A stretch of DNA of 20,173 nucleotides, taken from contig CAYWYQ010000011.1 of assembly GCA_964462325.1 (NCBI GenBank), forward strand, positions 1 through 20,173, in the 5' to 3' direction. Numbering within the stretch: position 1 is the stretch's first letter; every line of letters starts with the position of its first letter. Under the pieces are notes generated by a model. It made no database searches. It saw nothing but the letters and a program-made list of their open reading frames with translations, and had not been told where the DNA came from. The translations under genes and the position numbers were made by a program. This DNA is from CAYFMS01 sp964462325. Lineage in GTDB: Bacteria; Patescibacteriota; Patescibacteriia; UBA9934. Below are positions 1 through 8,602 of this stretch, one piece after another.

Positions 1-137
1 GAGCAATAGACTGGATGTAATTTGTTTGAATCATCGAGCACTGAGCGGAAGTGTATTAAAACGTACAGTGTAGCGAAGTGCACAGATGTGAGAACAAAGT
101 ACGCCAGTATATAACGGATGAATTTCAAGCGGAAGTC
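1..137. other. unassigned DNA downstream of dnaX
   Basis: I recognise no gene or RNA here. On the minus strand the frame of dnaX stays open from its TAA to the window edge (45 codons, hydrophobic in its first part), but the only possible start is a TTG with no ribosome binding site. SRP RNA is often found near dnaX in other bacteria, but its conserved core is not visible here. Confidence 0.3.
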
Positions 138-1730
138 TTAATCAATTACCTTGCCTCCGAACGCTGTTGCTAATTCGTTTAATTTCTTTTCATCTTCCGG
201 CTGCTGAAATACTGGCTCAACATGAATATTTGATTGCATAACTTCGTTAATTGACGATGCCAGAATACCCAAATTTTTTGCTGTATTTATTGTTTCAAAA
301 TGAAACTTATGATCAAACATAACCTTCACGATCTTGTCTGTCGCAGAAAATGGTTTAGCCGTTTTTAATACAAGCGGCAGTGAAATACTCTTTTTCGAAA
401 CAACCTCACAACACCGTTGCCATTTCGAGATCAAATCATCTAAACGAATGATCTTACCTGTTTCTACTACTGCCTGATCTTCATTTTTTTGTATTGCATC
501 TCCTTCTTTGGATTGATCTGATACAGTATCTAATTCGGTGTTTTGCTTAGGCTTCTGAACTTCTACATTCGCTTCCTTGTTCATCGATTCGGTTGAAGTT
601 ACGATAGGTTCTTGAGGGACTTCCTCATAATGTACTGTTTCTCTTTCGCCGGCACAAACCTTCAAAAAAGCCAATTCAAGGGTTAATTGAGGGATAGCAT
701 CATGTTTTGGTCTTCCTTTTGCCTCTATAAGCGCATCAATCAGCGCTGTCAATTTCGTCGTCGTGGTTGTTGCTGCGATAGAATCAAGGGCCTTTTGTGT
801 GTCATCATCAAGCAATGTATCCTTTGGGCCTCCAAGGGAAATAAAAAGTAGGTCACGCACTAAATCGATAAGGGTATTGTGTAAATGCTTAATAGAGGCT
901 CCCTGTTCAATATACTTTTGTAATAATTCCAGTACTGTATTTGTTTGGCATCTTGTTCCAGCAGCAATAATATCAAGGGCAATTCTGATATCCATCATGG
1001 GCAAAATAAGCTCTGCATGATCCTTCGTAATATGTTTCTCACCCAATGCCAACAATTGACCAAGTAGGCTCTCAGCATCGCGCAGGCACCCTTCTGATGT
1101 ACGTATAATCGCCTTTAGCACTCCTTCATCTGCCTGTATATTTTCCTTAGATAAGATAGCTTGTAATCGTTCCATGATTTCTGCAGCTGGCAAGCGCTTG
1201 AAATCAAAACGCATGCAACGGGAAATAATCGTATCTGGTATTTTGTGTAATTCTGTTGTTGCAAGAATGAAAATCGCATGCTCGGGAGGTTCTTCTATTG
1301 TTTTCAAAAGCGCATTAAAAGCGGAGGTTGAGAGCATGTGAACCTCGTCAATAATATAGACCTTGTACGTACCCGTCGTAGGCGAGAATCGAACCGCCTC
1401 AATAATATTTTCGCGAACATTATCCACCCCCGTATTGGATGCCGCATCAATTTCAATGATATCAATTGCACGCCCTTCATTCGCCTCCTCACAATTTTTA
1501 CAATGATTACAGGGTTCGGACTCCCCCTCTTTTCTTTCCGAGCAATTTAGTGCTTTCCCTATTAATCGAGCTATCGTTGTTTTCCCAATACCTCGAGGTC
1601 CTGAAAATAAATAGGCATGCCCAATATTTCCTTCTCTCAACTGATTCTGTACGGTACGCGAAACATGTTCCTGACCGCTAACATCGTTAAAGGTTCGCGG
1701 TCGATATTTTCTATAAATTGCCTGTGCCAT
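138..1730 (-). CDS. dnaX: DNA polymerase III gamma/tau subunit
   Basis: This is the clamp-loader ATPase subunit of the replicative polymerase holoenzyme, 530 aa. The N-terminal AAA+ module is clear: Walker A GPRGIGKT (residues 44-51), a zinc-binding cysteine set (C63, C74, C77, C80), Walker B DEVH (128-131) and the sensor SRC motif (170-172). Lid and collar helices follow. After about residue 370 there is a low-complexity acidic linker and a short C-terminal domain, probably equivalent to part of tau. The start is fixed by the family-typical MAQAIYRKYRP opening. There is no Shine-Dalgarno sequence. A TGG-extended TAAACT box ends 9 nt before the ATG, suggesting leaderless expression. It lies 45 bp downstream of the VirD4-like gene, so its own promoter would sit in that gap. 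No sign of disruption. Confidence 0.97.
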   Translation of the reverse strand: MAQAIYRKYRPRTFNDVSGQEHVSRTVQNQLREGNIGHAYLFSGPRGIGKTTIARLIGKALNCSERKEGESEPCNHCKNCEEANEGRAIDIIEIDAASNTGVDNVRENIIEAVRFSPTTGTYKVYIIDEVHMLSTSAFNALLKTIEEPPEHAIFILATTELHKIPDTIISRCMRFDFKRLPAAEIMERLQAILSKENIQADEGVLKAIIRTSEGCLRDAESLLGQLLALGEKHITKDHAELILPMMDIRIALDIIAAGTRCQTNTVLELLQKYIEQGASIKHLHNTLIDLVRDLLFISLGGPKDTLLDDDTQKALDSIAATTTTTKLTALIDALIEAKGRPKHDAIPQLTLELAFLKVCAGERETVHYEEVPQEPIVTSTESMNKEANVEVQKPKQNTELDTVSDQSKEGDAIQKNEDQAVVETGKIIRLDDLISKWQRCCEVVSKKSISLPLVLKTAKPFSATDKIVKVMFDHKFHFETINTAKNLGILASSINEVMQSNIHVEPVFQQPEDEKKLNELATAFGGKVID

Positions 1731-1739
1731 AGTGCCGAC

Positions 1740-1748
1740 AGTTTACCA
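1740..1748 (-). promoter_or_regulatory. extended -10 box of dnaX, likely leaderless
   Basis: On the minus strand the sequence reads TGG-TAAACT-(9 nt)-ATG. A start site about 7 nt after the -10 would fall within 2-3 nt of the dnaX start codon. No -35 consensus or SD is evident. Confidence 0.55.
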
Positions 1749-1775
1749 TACCAATCACTTTCCCTATTAATAGCC

Positions 1776-4307
1776 CTATCGTCCCATCGGAGGAGTCTGC
1801 GTTGTTGTCGGCCTCGGTTGACCAATTCCAGCCCTCAAAGCTATCTCCTTTTCTACCGTTTCTTTCGGTCGACCATATGTCAACCGAGAAATTTGTCGTA
1901 ATTTATCCATTAATTCACGGTTCGGGTCTTCAGGCGGAACCGTCTTTAATGAAAATGGTGTTTTTTGCGTATTGTTAATAATCAGCTTCGCGTTCCATGT
2001 AAATTTATCTGTATTCATCAAATCATACCCCGTGAATGTCGGTTCAAATACCTTTCCAAGTACTTCGACATCTTCAGGACCTACACGAGAAACAAGCATT
2101 GTTCCAACGTTACCAAGTACTGCATCACGAATCTCTGTTTTTCCATCTTTAACCAATTGCCCCATATACTGATGTGCGAGAACCAAATTTAATCGGTATT
2201 TCCGTGCCTCGGACAGAATCGTTGCAATAGAAGGCGTAATAAAGTTCTGGAACTCATCAATATACAGGTAAAAGTCCTTGCGTTCTTCCTCAGGAATATC
2301 GGTGCGCGTAAACGCAGCCATTTGAAGTTTTGCCACTAAAATAAGTCCGAGTAGATTTGCATTCACCTCACCTGTTGCACCCTTGGATAAATTCACCAAT
2401 AAAATCTTCCCTTCGTCCATGATTTCTCTAAAATCAAACGCAGATTTTGATTGACCGATGATATTCCTCATCATTTCATTCTCCACAAAACGCCCAACCT
2501 TTGAAACCAAATACCCCATCGTTTCTGATTTATGATAATCGCTTGTCTTCGCCATTTCATCTTCCCAGAAACTACGAACAACAGGGTCTTTTACTTTTGC
2601 AATCCACTTTTTCTGGAATGCATCATCTGAAATCATACGTGGGATTTCTGCGAGGGTTCCCGGATGCTCTGAATCCGCCATCAATGTAAGCATAAAATTA
2701 CGCATACTATGCTCGAATATTGGACCAATCATATCGGGCGTGAAAAGCATGTAGAAAATAGAGATCATTTCCTGCACCGCGAAATCACGCATATTTTCAT
2801 TTGGCGCTTCTAGCATATTCAGTCCCATCGGTCTATCCATATCCGATGGATTGAAGTAAATCACATCATCGAGTCTTTCACGTGGAATCGATCCCATGAT
2901 TGCATCCACCAAATCTCCATGCGGATCAATAACAGCCACTCCCTTTCCTGCTTTAATATCCTGCAATGCCATATAGCGCAAGAAATAGGATTTACCAGAT
3001 CCTGTCTTACCAATCGTATAGACATGACGGCGCCTATCTTCATCCGGCATAAATACGTCTGCCTTTTTTCCACGATACTGATTAAACCCTAAATGAAGAC
3101 CAGATGTAGGCATGCCCGCAGGAATAGGTGCCGTGCGAGCCTGTAGCCAACGAATATTCGGTGTTTCTGTTGTTGGAAGAGGTAAATGCCATAGAGAAGC
3201 CATCTCTTCTGTATTAAGCACCATTTTGTTTGACTCATCGAATTGCCGATGAATAAAGTCCCTCAATAAGCTTTTTTTACTTTTTGGTACCGAAATAGAA
3301 AAAGCATTCCCAAATTCATACACATTATATTGATTGAATGCTTGTAATACTTGATTCAGATTTGCTTCAGCCGATACAGCCGATTTACTCGAAGCAACAA
3401 TACGGATATTTACATCCATTCCAGCCTTGCTGAGTTTTTCCCCAATGCCGTCGATCATTTGTTCTTCCGACTTCGTAATCCGCCTTTCAGCTAATCTATT
3501 CTTGTCTTCATCGCGTTTTTCTTTTGATTTTAAAGCATCTGACCAGGATTGCCCTCCTTGACGAATTGCCTCATCGTAACTCATGCCCTTCTGCATGAAT
3601 TTAGCGATCTCACGCCCGCGCGAGCGCCAGCCTTTCTTCGCGCTACGAACCATAAACTGAATCGCCAACCCCTCACCTTCCGGGACTTTTGAAAGGGCAT
3701 TTGTTAGACCATTTAATGGATCACCCTCGATTGACTTGAACGTTTTTATCGGAACGGTTGTATGCCTCCGAAGTCGCAAATATCCACCGACAATAGTTCC
3801 AGATGGAGTAAACAGATTGTAATCCTTTACATGTTCGACATGAGCATCCGGATACTGTGCATGAAGCTGCTGCTGAATAAACTCCTCTAAATAACGCGGC
3901 ACCGTAACATAGAAGGAAATCAAACTATCACTCGCCACCATTTCAAGCGCTAATGCATCTGATCGACCATAAAACCATGTCTTCAAACCACGCTGCGCTT
4001 TCAAACCACCTATTGCCGCATAAAATGTCTCCGCAATCGCAATTTTTTCCTGAATTTTTTGTTGAGACTGTTCCTGCGTATCATCCTTACTCTTATATTT
4101 TGGAACCGTAACTAAGTATGTTCGTAAAAAATCAGACCCTTGCTTCATGCGGATGCCTCTCTGAAAAAAAGCGCGTGCAATAAACAAAGCTCCGAGAGAA
4201 AAAATAATGAAAAGAAAGACAATAATTAATGCAAAGAAAAATTGGCCACTTGTCGTCGCAAAGAGTCCATTTGAATTTGTAAGCGTCACTTGAAATAATC
4301 CAATCAT
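1776..4307 (-). CDS. VirD4/TraG-like membrane-anchored ATPase (type IV coupling protein family)
   Basis: An 843-aa P-loop ATPase of the HerA/FtsK/VirD4 type. One N-terminal membrane helix lies at about residues 22-47, followed by a long region without obvious motifs (about 60-390). The motor domain has Walker A GKTGSGKS (433-440), an IDPHGD strand (460-465) and Walker B YIDEFQNF (682-689). The late motor region (ILSEARKYRLNLVLAHQ) resembles the TraM-recognition part of TraD/TraG proteins. Family members pump DNA or protein across membranes. No relaxase, VirB4 or pilus gene is in this window, so the role in this cell is open. The ATG is 8 nt downstream of the previous gene's stop, so the two are probably co-transcribed. 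A weak AGGA precedes the start. Confidence 0.88.
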   Translation of the reverse strand: MIGLFQVTLTNSNGLFATTSGQFFFALIIVFLFIIFSLGALFIARAFFQRGIRMKQGSDFLRTYLVTVPKYKSKDDTQEQSQQKIQEKIAIAETFYAAIGGLKAQRGLKTWFYGRSDALALEMVASDSLISFYVTVPRYLEEFIQQQLHAQYPDAHVEHVKDYNLFTPSGTIVGGYLRLRRHTTVPIKTFKSIEGDPLNGLTNALSKVPEGEGLAIQFMVRSAKKGWRSRGREIAKFMQKGMSYDEAIRQGGQSWSDALKSKEKRDEDKNRLAERRITKSEEQMIDGIGEKLSKAGMDVNIRIVASSKSAVSAEANLNQVLQAFNQYNVYEFGNAFSISVPKSKKSLLRDFIHRQFDESNKMVLNTEEMASLWHLPLPTTETPNIRWLQARTAPIPAGMPTSGLHLGFNQYRGKKADVFMPDEDRRRHVYTIGKTGSGKSYFLRYMALQDIKAGKGVAVIDPHGDLVDAIMGSIPRERLDDVIYFNPSDMDRPMGLNMLEAPNENMRDFAVQEMISIFYMLFTPDMIGPIFEHSMRNFMLTLMADSEHPGTLAEIPRMISDDAFQKKWIAKVKDPVVRSFWEDEMAKTSDYHKSETMGYLVSKVGRFVENEMMRNIIGQSKSAFDFREIMDEGKILLVNLSKGATGEVNANLLGLILVAKLQMAAFTRTDIPEEERKDFYLYIDEFQNFITPSIATILSEARKYRLNLVLAHQYMGQLVKDGKTEIRDAVLGNVGTMLVSRVGPEDVEVLGKVFEPTFTGYDLMNTDKFTWNAKLIINNTQKTPFSLKTVPPEDPNRELMDKLRQISRLTYGRPKETVEKEIALRAGIGQPRPTTTQTPPMGR

Positions 4308-4315
4308 ACGTAATC

Positions 4316-4777
4316 CTAGGCGCGTTCTCTTTCAAACTCCATGATGGCGTCTAATTTAATTTTTGTTTCCTGATCGACAAAGTGGTTATCGACATTTGGA
4401 ATCATGAATATCCAATCCCGAATTCCTTGCTGTATTTTTCTATAGCTCTTTTTAGTAATTGGGAGCATTCCTAATATATCTATTGCAAGTTTCTCCCCCT
4501 GTATTTTGAAGGAAGCCTGACGCTGTTCATCCATTGTTCTATACGCTTCTGCTAATCCATCTGCAAGTGATTCTTCGATTGCTTTTATTTCGGCATTGTC
4601 CTGCCGTATATCCTTTACCTCAGGAACTTCTTCCTGTTTGTACTCCGTAATAACCTCTTGCTCTCTATTCAAGGTCTCTGCTTGTGGTTGTTGTGATTCA
4701 GGTAACTTAACTTCCGGTTGGGATTCAACCGGTTCCATTTCTAGAGGCTTTTTGGATTCCAGTCGTTCTGGATTCAT
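4316..4777 (-). CDS. hypothetical acidic protein, operon partner of the VirD4-like ATPase
   Basis: 153 aa, not recognised. Residues 1 to about 75 are rich in Glu, Gln and Pro and probably disordered. The C-terminal half, from about residue 85, looks like a folded helical domain with hydrophobic stretches such as AIDILGMLPI and DWIFMIPNV. There is no signal peptide or membrane helix. It lies immediately upstream of the VirD4-like ATPase (8-bp gap), so it may be an accessory or adaptor for that machine; this is inference from position only. The start is supported by a TGG-TATACT box ending 6 nt before the ATG. There is no SD. Confidence 0.75.
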   Translation of the reverse strand: MNPERLESKKPLEMEPVESQPEVKLPESQQPQAETLNREQEVITEYKQEEVPEVKDIRQDNAEIKAIEESLADGLAEAYRTMDEQRQASFKIQGEKLAIDILGMLPITKKSYRKIQQGIRDWIFMIPNVDNHFVDQETKIKLDAIMEFERERA

Positions 4778-4783
4778 ACAAGC

Positions 4784-4792
4784 AGTATACCA
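4784..4792 (-). promoter_or_regulatory. extended -10 box of the 4777 gene, likely leaderless
   Basis: The minus strand reads TGG-TATACT-GCTTGT-ATG. The 6-nt gap leaves no room for a 5' leader or SD. This box would drive the hypothetical gene and the VirD4-like ATPase. Confidence 0.6.
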
Positions 4793-4815
4793 CGAGGGAT
4801 AAGGCGCTAGAAATA

Positions 4816-6162
4816 TTAATCCTGCACTTTGAACCCTGCAGCAACAATTTCATCTCTTAACCTATCCGCCGTTTCCCAATCCTTATTATTTCTTGCTTTT
4901 GAACGCTCATCTATTAACGCTTGTATTTCTGATGGAATTTCAAGAGGCTGCGCGATACATGCTTCTAAACCAAGGCCTAATACTTCATCCATTTTCAATA
5001 ATGTTGCCGATTTGGTACTCGATGGAATGTCCGACTGTATCATTTCATGCATAACCGCGAGTGCAGATGGCATATCAATATCATTGTTTACTGCTTCTAA
5101 AAATGCATGAATCCATTTTTCACTTACCTCTGTTGGTGCATCCCAACCTCGTACCTTTTCTCTAAGATTATCCAGTGCATTCTGCGCTGCTTGAATAGAT
5201 TCCCATGTAAAATTAATAGGGCTCCGATAATGCGCTTGGAACGTAAAATACCGATAGGCTAACGGAGTTATGTTCCTATCTACCAGATCACTAATTATAT
5301 AAGCGTTTCCGAGTGACTTCGACATTTTTCCGCCATCGATTTTTACAAACCCCCCATGTAGCCAGTAATTTGCCGGTTCATGTCCATATGCTCCTTCTGT
5401 TTGAGCAATTTCATTTGTATGGTGGACCGGCGCCAAATCCTCGCCACCAATATGAATATCAAAAGGAGTATCCAAATATTTTTCACTCATTGCTGAACAT
5501 TCAATATGCCAGCCCGGAAAACCAATCCCCCAAGGCGAATCCCATTCCATATGACGTCCTTCTCCCTCCTTTGAGAATTTCCATAAAGCAAAATCTGACG
5601 CATGCTTCTTTTCCGGATTCACAGCAACTCTTGCCCCCTCCCTCTTTTCTTCAGACTTTTGACCAGTTAATTTTCCATAATCAGATAGTTTAGAGGTATC
5701 AAAATAAATTCCGTCAGAGATTCGATATGTGAATCCTTTCTCTTCTAGTATTTGAATCATTTTTATCTGTTCAGGAATATGTTCTGTTGCTTTCGGGAGC
5801 GCAACAGGCTGCTTCATATTTAAGAGCTTTATTTCTTTCAAGAATAAATCCGTGTAAACTTCCGAGATTTCCCAAGCATTTTTCCCTTCTTTTTCCGCTG
5901 CCTGTTCCAATTTATCTATTCCATCATTACCGTCACCGACCAAATGTCCCACATCTGTAATATTCATGACTTGCCGAACTTCATAGCCGTTTAATTCAAA
6001 TACGCGCCTTACCAAGTCCGAAAGAATAAATGTTCTATAATTTCCAATTGTTGGTGCACTGTATACAGTAGGTCCACATGCATATAGCCCAACTTTACCT
6101 GTATGAATAGGAGTAAATTCCTCTATTTCTTTTGTTGCTGTGTTTTTGAGTCGTATCGTCAT
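4816..6162 (-). CDS. cysS: cysteinyl-tRNA synthetase
   Basis: Class I aminoacyl-tRNA synthetase charging tRNA-Cys, 448 aa, close to usual bacterial length. The catalytic zinc site is recognisable from the family pattern: C29 in CGPTVY, C222 in GWHIECSAM, a His in the HHTNE segment (247-248) and E251. KMSKS is intact (279-283). The first signature reads TIGN (38-41) rather than the usual HIGH/HIGN, so the first His is a Thr. The C-terminal helical and anticodon-contacting region is present up to the normal end. The ATG follows a TGA-TACACT box by 9 nt without an SD. The gene upstream (6263-6493) ends in a terminator, so cysS is probably transcribed from its own promoter. Confidence 0.97.
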   Translation of the reverse strand: MTIRLKNTATKEIEEFTPIHTGKVGLYACGPTVYSAPTIGNYRTFILSDLVRRVFELNGYEVRQVMNITDVGHLVGDGNDGIDKLEQAAEKEGKNAWEISEVYTDLFLKEIKLLNMKQPVALPKATEHIPEQIKMIQILEEKGFTYRISDGIYFDTSKLSDYGKLTGQKSEEKREGARVAVNPEKKHASDFALWKFSKEGEGRHMEWDSPWGIGFPGWHIECSAMSEKYLDTPFDIHIGGEDLAPVHHTNEIAQTEGAYGHEPANYWLHGGFVKIDGGKMSKSLGNAYIISDLVDRNITPLAYRYFTFQAHYRSPINFTWESIQAAQNALDNLREKVRGWDAPTEVSEKWIHAFLEAVNNDIDMPSALAVMHEMIQSDIPSSTKSATLLKMDEVLGLGLEACIAQPLEIPSEIQALIDERSKARNNKDWETADRLRDEIVAAGFKVQD

Positions 6163-6171
6163 ATTGCTGAA

Positions 6172-6180
6172 AGTGTATCA
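6172..6180 (-). promoter_or_regulatory. extended -10 box of cysS, likely leaderless
   Basis: The minus strand reads TGA-TACACT-(9 nt)-ATG. No good -35 is found at 17 bp and no SD is present. The same arrangement occurs upstream of dnaX and several other genes in the window. Confidence 0.55.
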
Positions 6181-6210
6181 AAGGCAGGGAAAACTCGCCA
6201 GAAAAAAGAA

Positions 6211-6229
6211 GGCCCTGACATGCAGGGCC
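6211..6229 (-). terminator. intrinsic terminator of the 6263-6493 gene
   Basis: GGCCCTG pairs with CAGGGCC around a 5-nt loop. On the minus strand the stem is followed by a T-rich tract (TTCTTTTTTC). It separates the small orphan gene from cysS. Confidence 0.8.
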
Positions 6230-6262
6230 CATTCGTTTAGGTTCGTTTCAGTAGAGTTCGAT

Positions 6263-6493
6263 CTAGACTCGCGTCATATGTCGAACAGCGACCTCATGCT
6301 CTTCACCTGACTCATCCAATGCCTTTCGAATACGCGCGATGCGCACACATCCATGCATCCCCCTATCCGGATACATGTCTCGAATGTCGAGAACTTCGTA
6401 ATTTGACACCAAATCGAAACCGTCAAAAAAGGTATCGCGAGCACCTTGCTCAGGATCAACCTTCACGATACTTCCAATCGTAATTCTAGTCAT
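6263..6493 (-). CDS. small hypothetical protein, SD-led monocistronic gene
   Basis: 76 aa, not recognised. The frame opens upstream at 6526, but the start at 6493 is preferred because GGAGGG lies about 6 nt before it. The sequence suggests a small, mostly beta domain (GSIVKV, NYEVLDI, GCVRIARI, HEVAVRHM) with a charged acidic loop, and no membrane segment. It has its own promoter (TTGACT, 17 bp, TAAGTT with a TGC extension) and its own terminator, so it is a self-contained transcription unit. A small beta-barrel or nucleic-acid-binding fold is possible but unproven. Confidence 0.75.
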   Translation of the reverse strand: MTRITIGSIVKVDPEQGARDTFFDGFDLVSNYEVLDIRDMYPDRGMHGCVRIARIRKALDESGEEHEVAVRHMTRV

Positions 6494-6516
6494 CTCAACC
6501 CTCCAAGTGAGTAATA

Positions 6517-6545
6517 AACTTAGCAAATTTCTATGAAAAAGTCAA
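6517..6545 (-). promoter_or_regulatory. promoter of the 6263-6493 gene
   Basis: The minus strand has TTGACT (6540-6545), a 17-bp spacer and TAAGTT (6517-6522) preceded by TGC. The predicted leader of about 17 nt carries the GGAGG ribosome binding site. Confidence 0.6.
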
Positions 6546-6549
6546 TAAA

Positions 6550-7137
6550 TTACTTCCCCTTTATAAGAAGTAATGCAGCGATTGGATAGACAAACCACAA
6601 GCTAGACCAAGGTTCGGAAAGAAAAAGTGTTTGAGTCAACTCAGATGTTTCTGAAAGAATTTCCGGTGGCACTATGCGCGCTACAAAAGCAACCGTTAAC
6701 CCCGCAAAGATGATTGTATAGGCCGCTAAATGCCAGTCTTGAGGTGGATGATATGGCTCGAAATATTCATTTCTTGCCATTAATAAACCAATTATTGCCA
6801 GTATCGCTAAAAAGATTCCTGCTCGCACCACATAATCAGGCTGACCTATGCTAGGGCTAAAGTTTGCTACCCATGGAATAAGCGTTACGGATACATAGGC
6901 TACATATGCTGCTATCAAACAAATAATCGGATGATCTTTTCCTACGGTATAGAAATAAAAAGCGCTTCCAAGTAATAGTACTAATACAAATAACACATCA
7001 AATTGCGTAATAAAATCTACGAATTCCGTACTTTGTAATACGTCTAATCCATTCTGAGCCTGCTCAGCGATCGTCATCGTTTCTTCGATGGTATTTTCCG
7101 TAGATTCTATCGTATTTTGTATTATTTCTTCCTCCAT
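6550..7137 (-). CDS. hypothetical five-TM membrane protein
   Basis: 195 aa from the preferred start at 7137. The frame extends to 7176, but that extension overlaps the promoter. The N-terminus (about 1-40) is an acidic, Glu/Thr-rich amphipathic stretch. About five hydrophobic helices follow, at roughly residues 48-65, 72-89, 103-119, 136-155 and 177-192, and the chain ends in a short basic tail (IKGK). No catalytic or transport motif is recognised. The start is supported by a TGA-TATACT box ending 8 nt before the ATG, with a TTGACC element further upstream. There is no SD. It is divergent from the 7209 gene. Confidence 0.75.
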   Translation of the reverse strand: MEEEIIQNTIESTENTIEETMTIAEQAQNGLDVLQSTEFVDFITQFDVLFVLVLLLGSAFYFYTVGKDHPIICLIAAYVAYVSVTLIPWVANFSPSIGQPDYVVRAGIFLAILAIIGLLMARNEYFEPYHPPQDWHLAAYTIIFAGLTVAFVARIVPPEILSETSELTQTLFLSEPWSSLWFVYPIAALLLIKGK

Positions 7138-7145
7138 ATACCAAC

Positions 7146-7176
7146 AGTATATCATTTGCTCTAGACATATGGTCAA
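7146..7176 (-). promoter_or_regulatory. promoter of the 7137 membrane protein, likely leaderless
   Basis: The minus strand has TTGACC (7171-7176), a 19-bp spacer and TATACT (7146-7151) preceded by TGA. The -10 ends 8 nt before the ATG, so the predicted transcript starts at or next to the start codon. Confidence 0.6.
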
Positions 7177-7189
7177 ATTACGGTAAAGT
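7162..7189 (+). promoter_or_regulatory. possible promoter of the 7209 gene
   Basis: TAGACA (7162-7167) and TAAAGT (7184-7189) are separated by 16 bp and overlap the divergent promoter on the other strand. Both boxes deviate from consensus, so support is modest. Confidence 0.35.
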
Positions 7190-7208
7190 TAATCACAAGG
7201 AGGCATGC

Positions 7209-7514
7209 ATGAATATCAATATTCGTGTCGGCAAGAAAAGCAAACTCATTCGTACCCCGGCATTCGATGAAAATCTTGCGCTGGCGGTGCAAGCACTCGG
7301 ACTCATTGACAAGCCTGGATTCGTAAAAGGTGTCATTCTGAGGGATGGGCATCTGGTACCGATTCGTGTGAATCTGCGCACACATCGTACGCAGGATGGC
7401 AACATTTCTATTCTGATTTCGAATGTCGAAGCATTGCAACGCCTTTCGGATAATCAGAAAAGGGTGATCGACTATGAGGGGTTCGTTCATCTACCCAGGA
7501 AGTCCCATGCGTAA
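7209..7514 (+). CDS. small hypothetical protein, SD-led monocistronic gene
   Basis: 101 aa, not recognised. The start is fixed by AAGGAGG five nt before the ATG. The protein is soluble and basic, beginning NINIRVGKKSKLIRT. Predicted beta segments (FVKGVILRD, HLVPIRVNLR, GNISILISN) are followed by a helical stretch (VEALQRLSDNQKR). There is no membrane segment or cysteine. It is convergent with dnaJ and shares its terminator. It looks G+C-richer than the neighbouring membrane-protein gene, and like the 6263-6493 gene it appears to be an independent unit. Confidence 0.78.
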   Translation: MNINIRVGKKSKLIRTPAFDENLALAVQALGLIDKPGFVKGVILRDGHLVPIRVNLRTHRTQDGNISILISNVEALQRLSDNQKRVIDYEGFVHLPRKSHA

Positions 7515-7526
7515 TTTCGTACAAAA

Positions 7527-7545
7527 AACCGCCACACGGGCGGTT
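7527..7545. terminator. bidirectional terminator between the 7209 gene and dnaJ
   Basis: AACCGCC pairs with GGCGGTT around a 5-nt loop. It has a T-rich tail on the plus strand (TTGTTTTTAT) and an A-run on its left (7523-7528) that gives U's on the minus strand. It therefore can end both converging transcripts. Confidence 0.85.
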
Positions 7546-7549
7546 GTTT

Positions 7550-8599
7550 TTATTTGCGTAAATCTAGATTTTTTAGCATCTTTTTCTGTTCTTTGTTCAG
7601 CTTCTTTGGTGTGACAACCTGCACAATAACAATCATATCACCACGTCCGCGCCTATTTGGGACACCTTTGCCTTTCAGGCGCAATTTATCACCAGATTGC
7701 GTTCCTGCAGGAATTTTGAGTTTAATTTTCCCGTCTAGCGTTTCTACCTGAACCTCGTCACCAAGTGCTGCCTGCGTAAACCCAATTTCTTTCTTTGTAA
7801 ACAAACGATCACCTTCTCTTTCAAAACGCGCATCATGCTTTACATGTAGCAGAATATAGAGATCCCCAGGTTGCCCTCCAGAAAGGGCCTCACCCTGACC
7901 TCGCACACGAATCCGCATGCCATTTTCTACACCGGCTGGCACATCGACACGTATCGTTTTGCGTCCATATTCAATTCCTATTCCGTCGCATCCAGAACAC
8001 TTCTGTTCCGGTTTTTCACCACTTCCATGACATTCAACACATGCGGTTCGCTGCTGAATCGTTCCGAGCATTGTCTGGCGTGCCGTAATCGTCATACCGC
8101 TTCCATCACATGTTTTACATGTATGCATAACGGTTCCGGGTTCTCCACCATTTCCGGCACATCGTTCGCAGGTATTGTTTTTTGTGACAGATACCTCTTT
8201 TTCAACGCCGAATATTGCATCCTTAAATTCAAGGGTGATGTCCATCTGAATATCTTGCCCTTTCTGTACGCGCTGCCCACGACCGCCAAATCCACCACCG
8301 CCAAAAAAGTCTCCAAAAATATCTCCGAGATCCTCGAAATTCATTCCTTGAAAACCGCCTGCACCGCCAAATCCACCCGCACCAGCCCCATCAAAGGTCT
8401 GGCCAAATTGGTCATACTGCTGACGTTTTTGATCATCTGAAAGGACTTGATACGCTTCATTCGCTTCTTTGAATTTCGCTTCATCTCCTCCTTCCTTATC
8501 TGGGTGATATTTATGAGCCTTCTTTCGAAACGCCTTTTTAATCTCATCTTTCGACGCGCCCTTTTCAATATCTAATGTTTTATAATAATCCTTCGCCAT
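7550..8599 (-). CDS. dnaJ: chaperone DnaJ (Hsp40)
   Basis: Co-chaperone that stimulates DnaK ATP hydrolysis and delivers clients, 349 aa. The order is canonical for class I DnaJ: J domain (about 1-68) with HPD at 32-34, a Gly/Phe-rich linker (about 70-112), four zinc-finger CxxCxGxG-type repeats (144-151, 161-168, 187-194, 201-208), then the C-terminal beta-sandwich domains. All eight zinc cysteines are present. It is the last gene of the heat-shock operon, 3 nt after the stop of the 55-aa membrane ORF, so translational coupling is likely. No strong SD is visible. Confidence 0.98.
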   Translation of the reverse strand: MAKDYYKTLDIEKGASKDEIKKAFRKKAHKYHPDKEGGDEAKFKEANEAYQVLSDDQKRQQYDQFGQTFDGAGAGGFGGAGGFQGMNFEDLGDIFGDFFGGGGFGGRGQRVQKGQDIQMDITLEFKDAIFGVEKEVSVTKNNTCERCAGNGGEPGTVMHTCKTCDGSGMTITARQTMLGTIQQRTACVECHGSGEKPEQKCSGCDGIGIEYGRKTIRVDVPAGVENGMRIRVRGQGEALSGGQPGDLYILLHVKHDARFEREGDRLFTKKEIGFTQAALGDEVQVETLDGKIKLKIPAGTQSGDKLRLKGKGVPNRRGRGDMIVIVQVVTPKKLNKEQKKMLKNLDLRK

Positions 8600-8602
8600 A
8601 GT

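Noticed and set aside
1..137. Open minus-strand frame in phase with dnaX after its TAA, possible readthrough or membrane peptide
   Set aside because: Only a TTG could start it, no ribosome site is seen, and the window ends before it can be judged.
7173..7490. 105-codon minus-strand ORF opposite the 7209 gene
   Set aside because: No SD or promoter fits. The plus-strand frame has AAGGAGG and a terminator.
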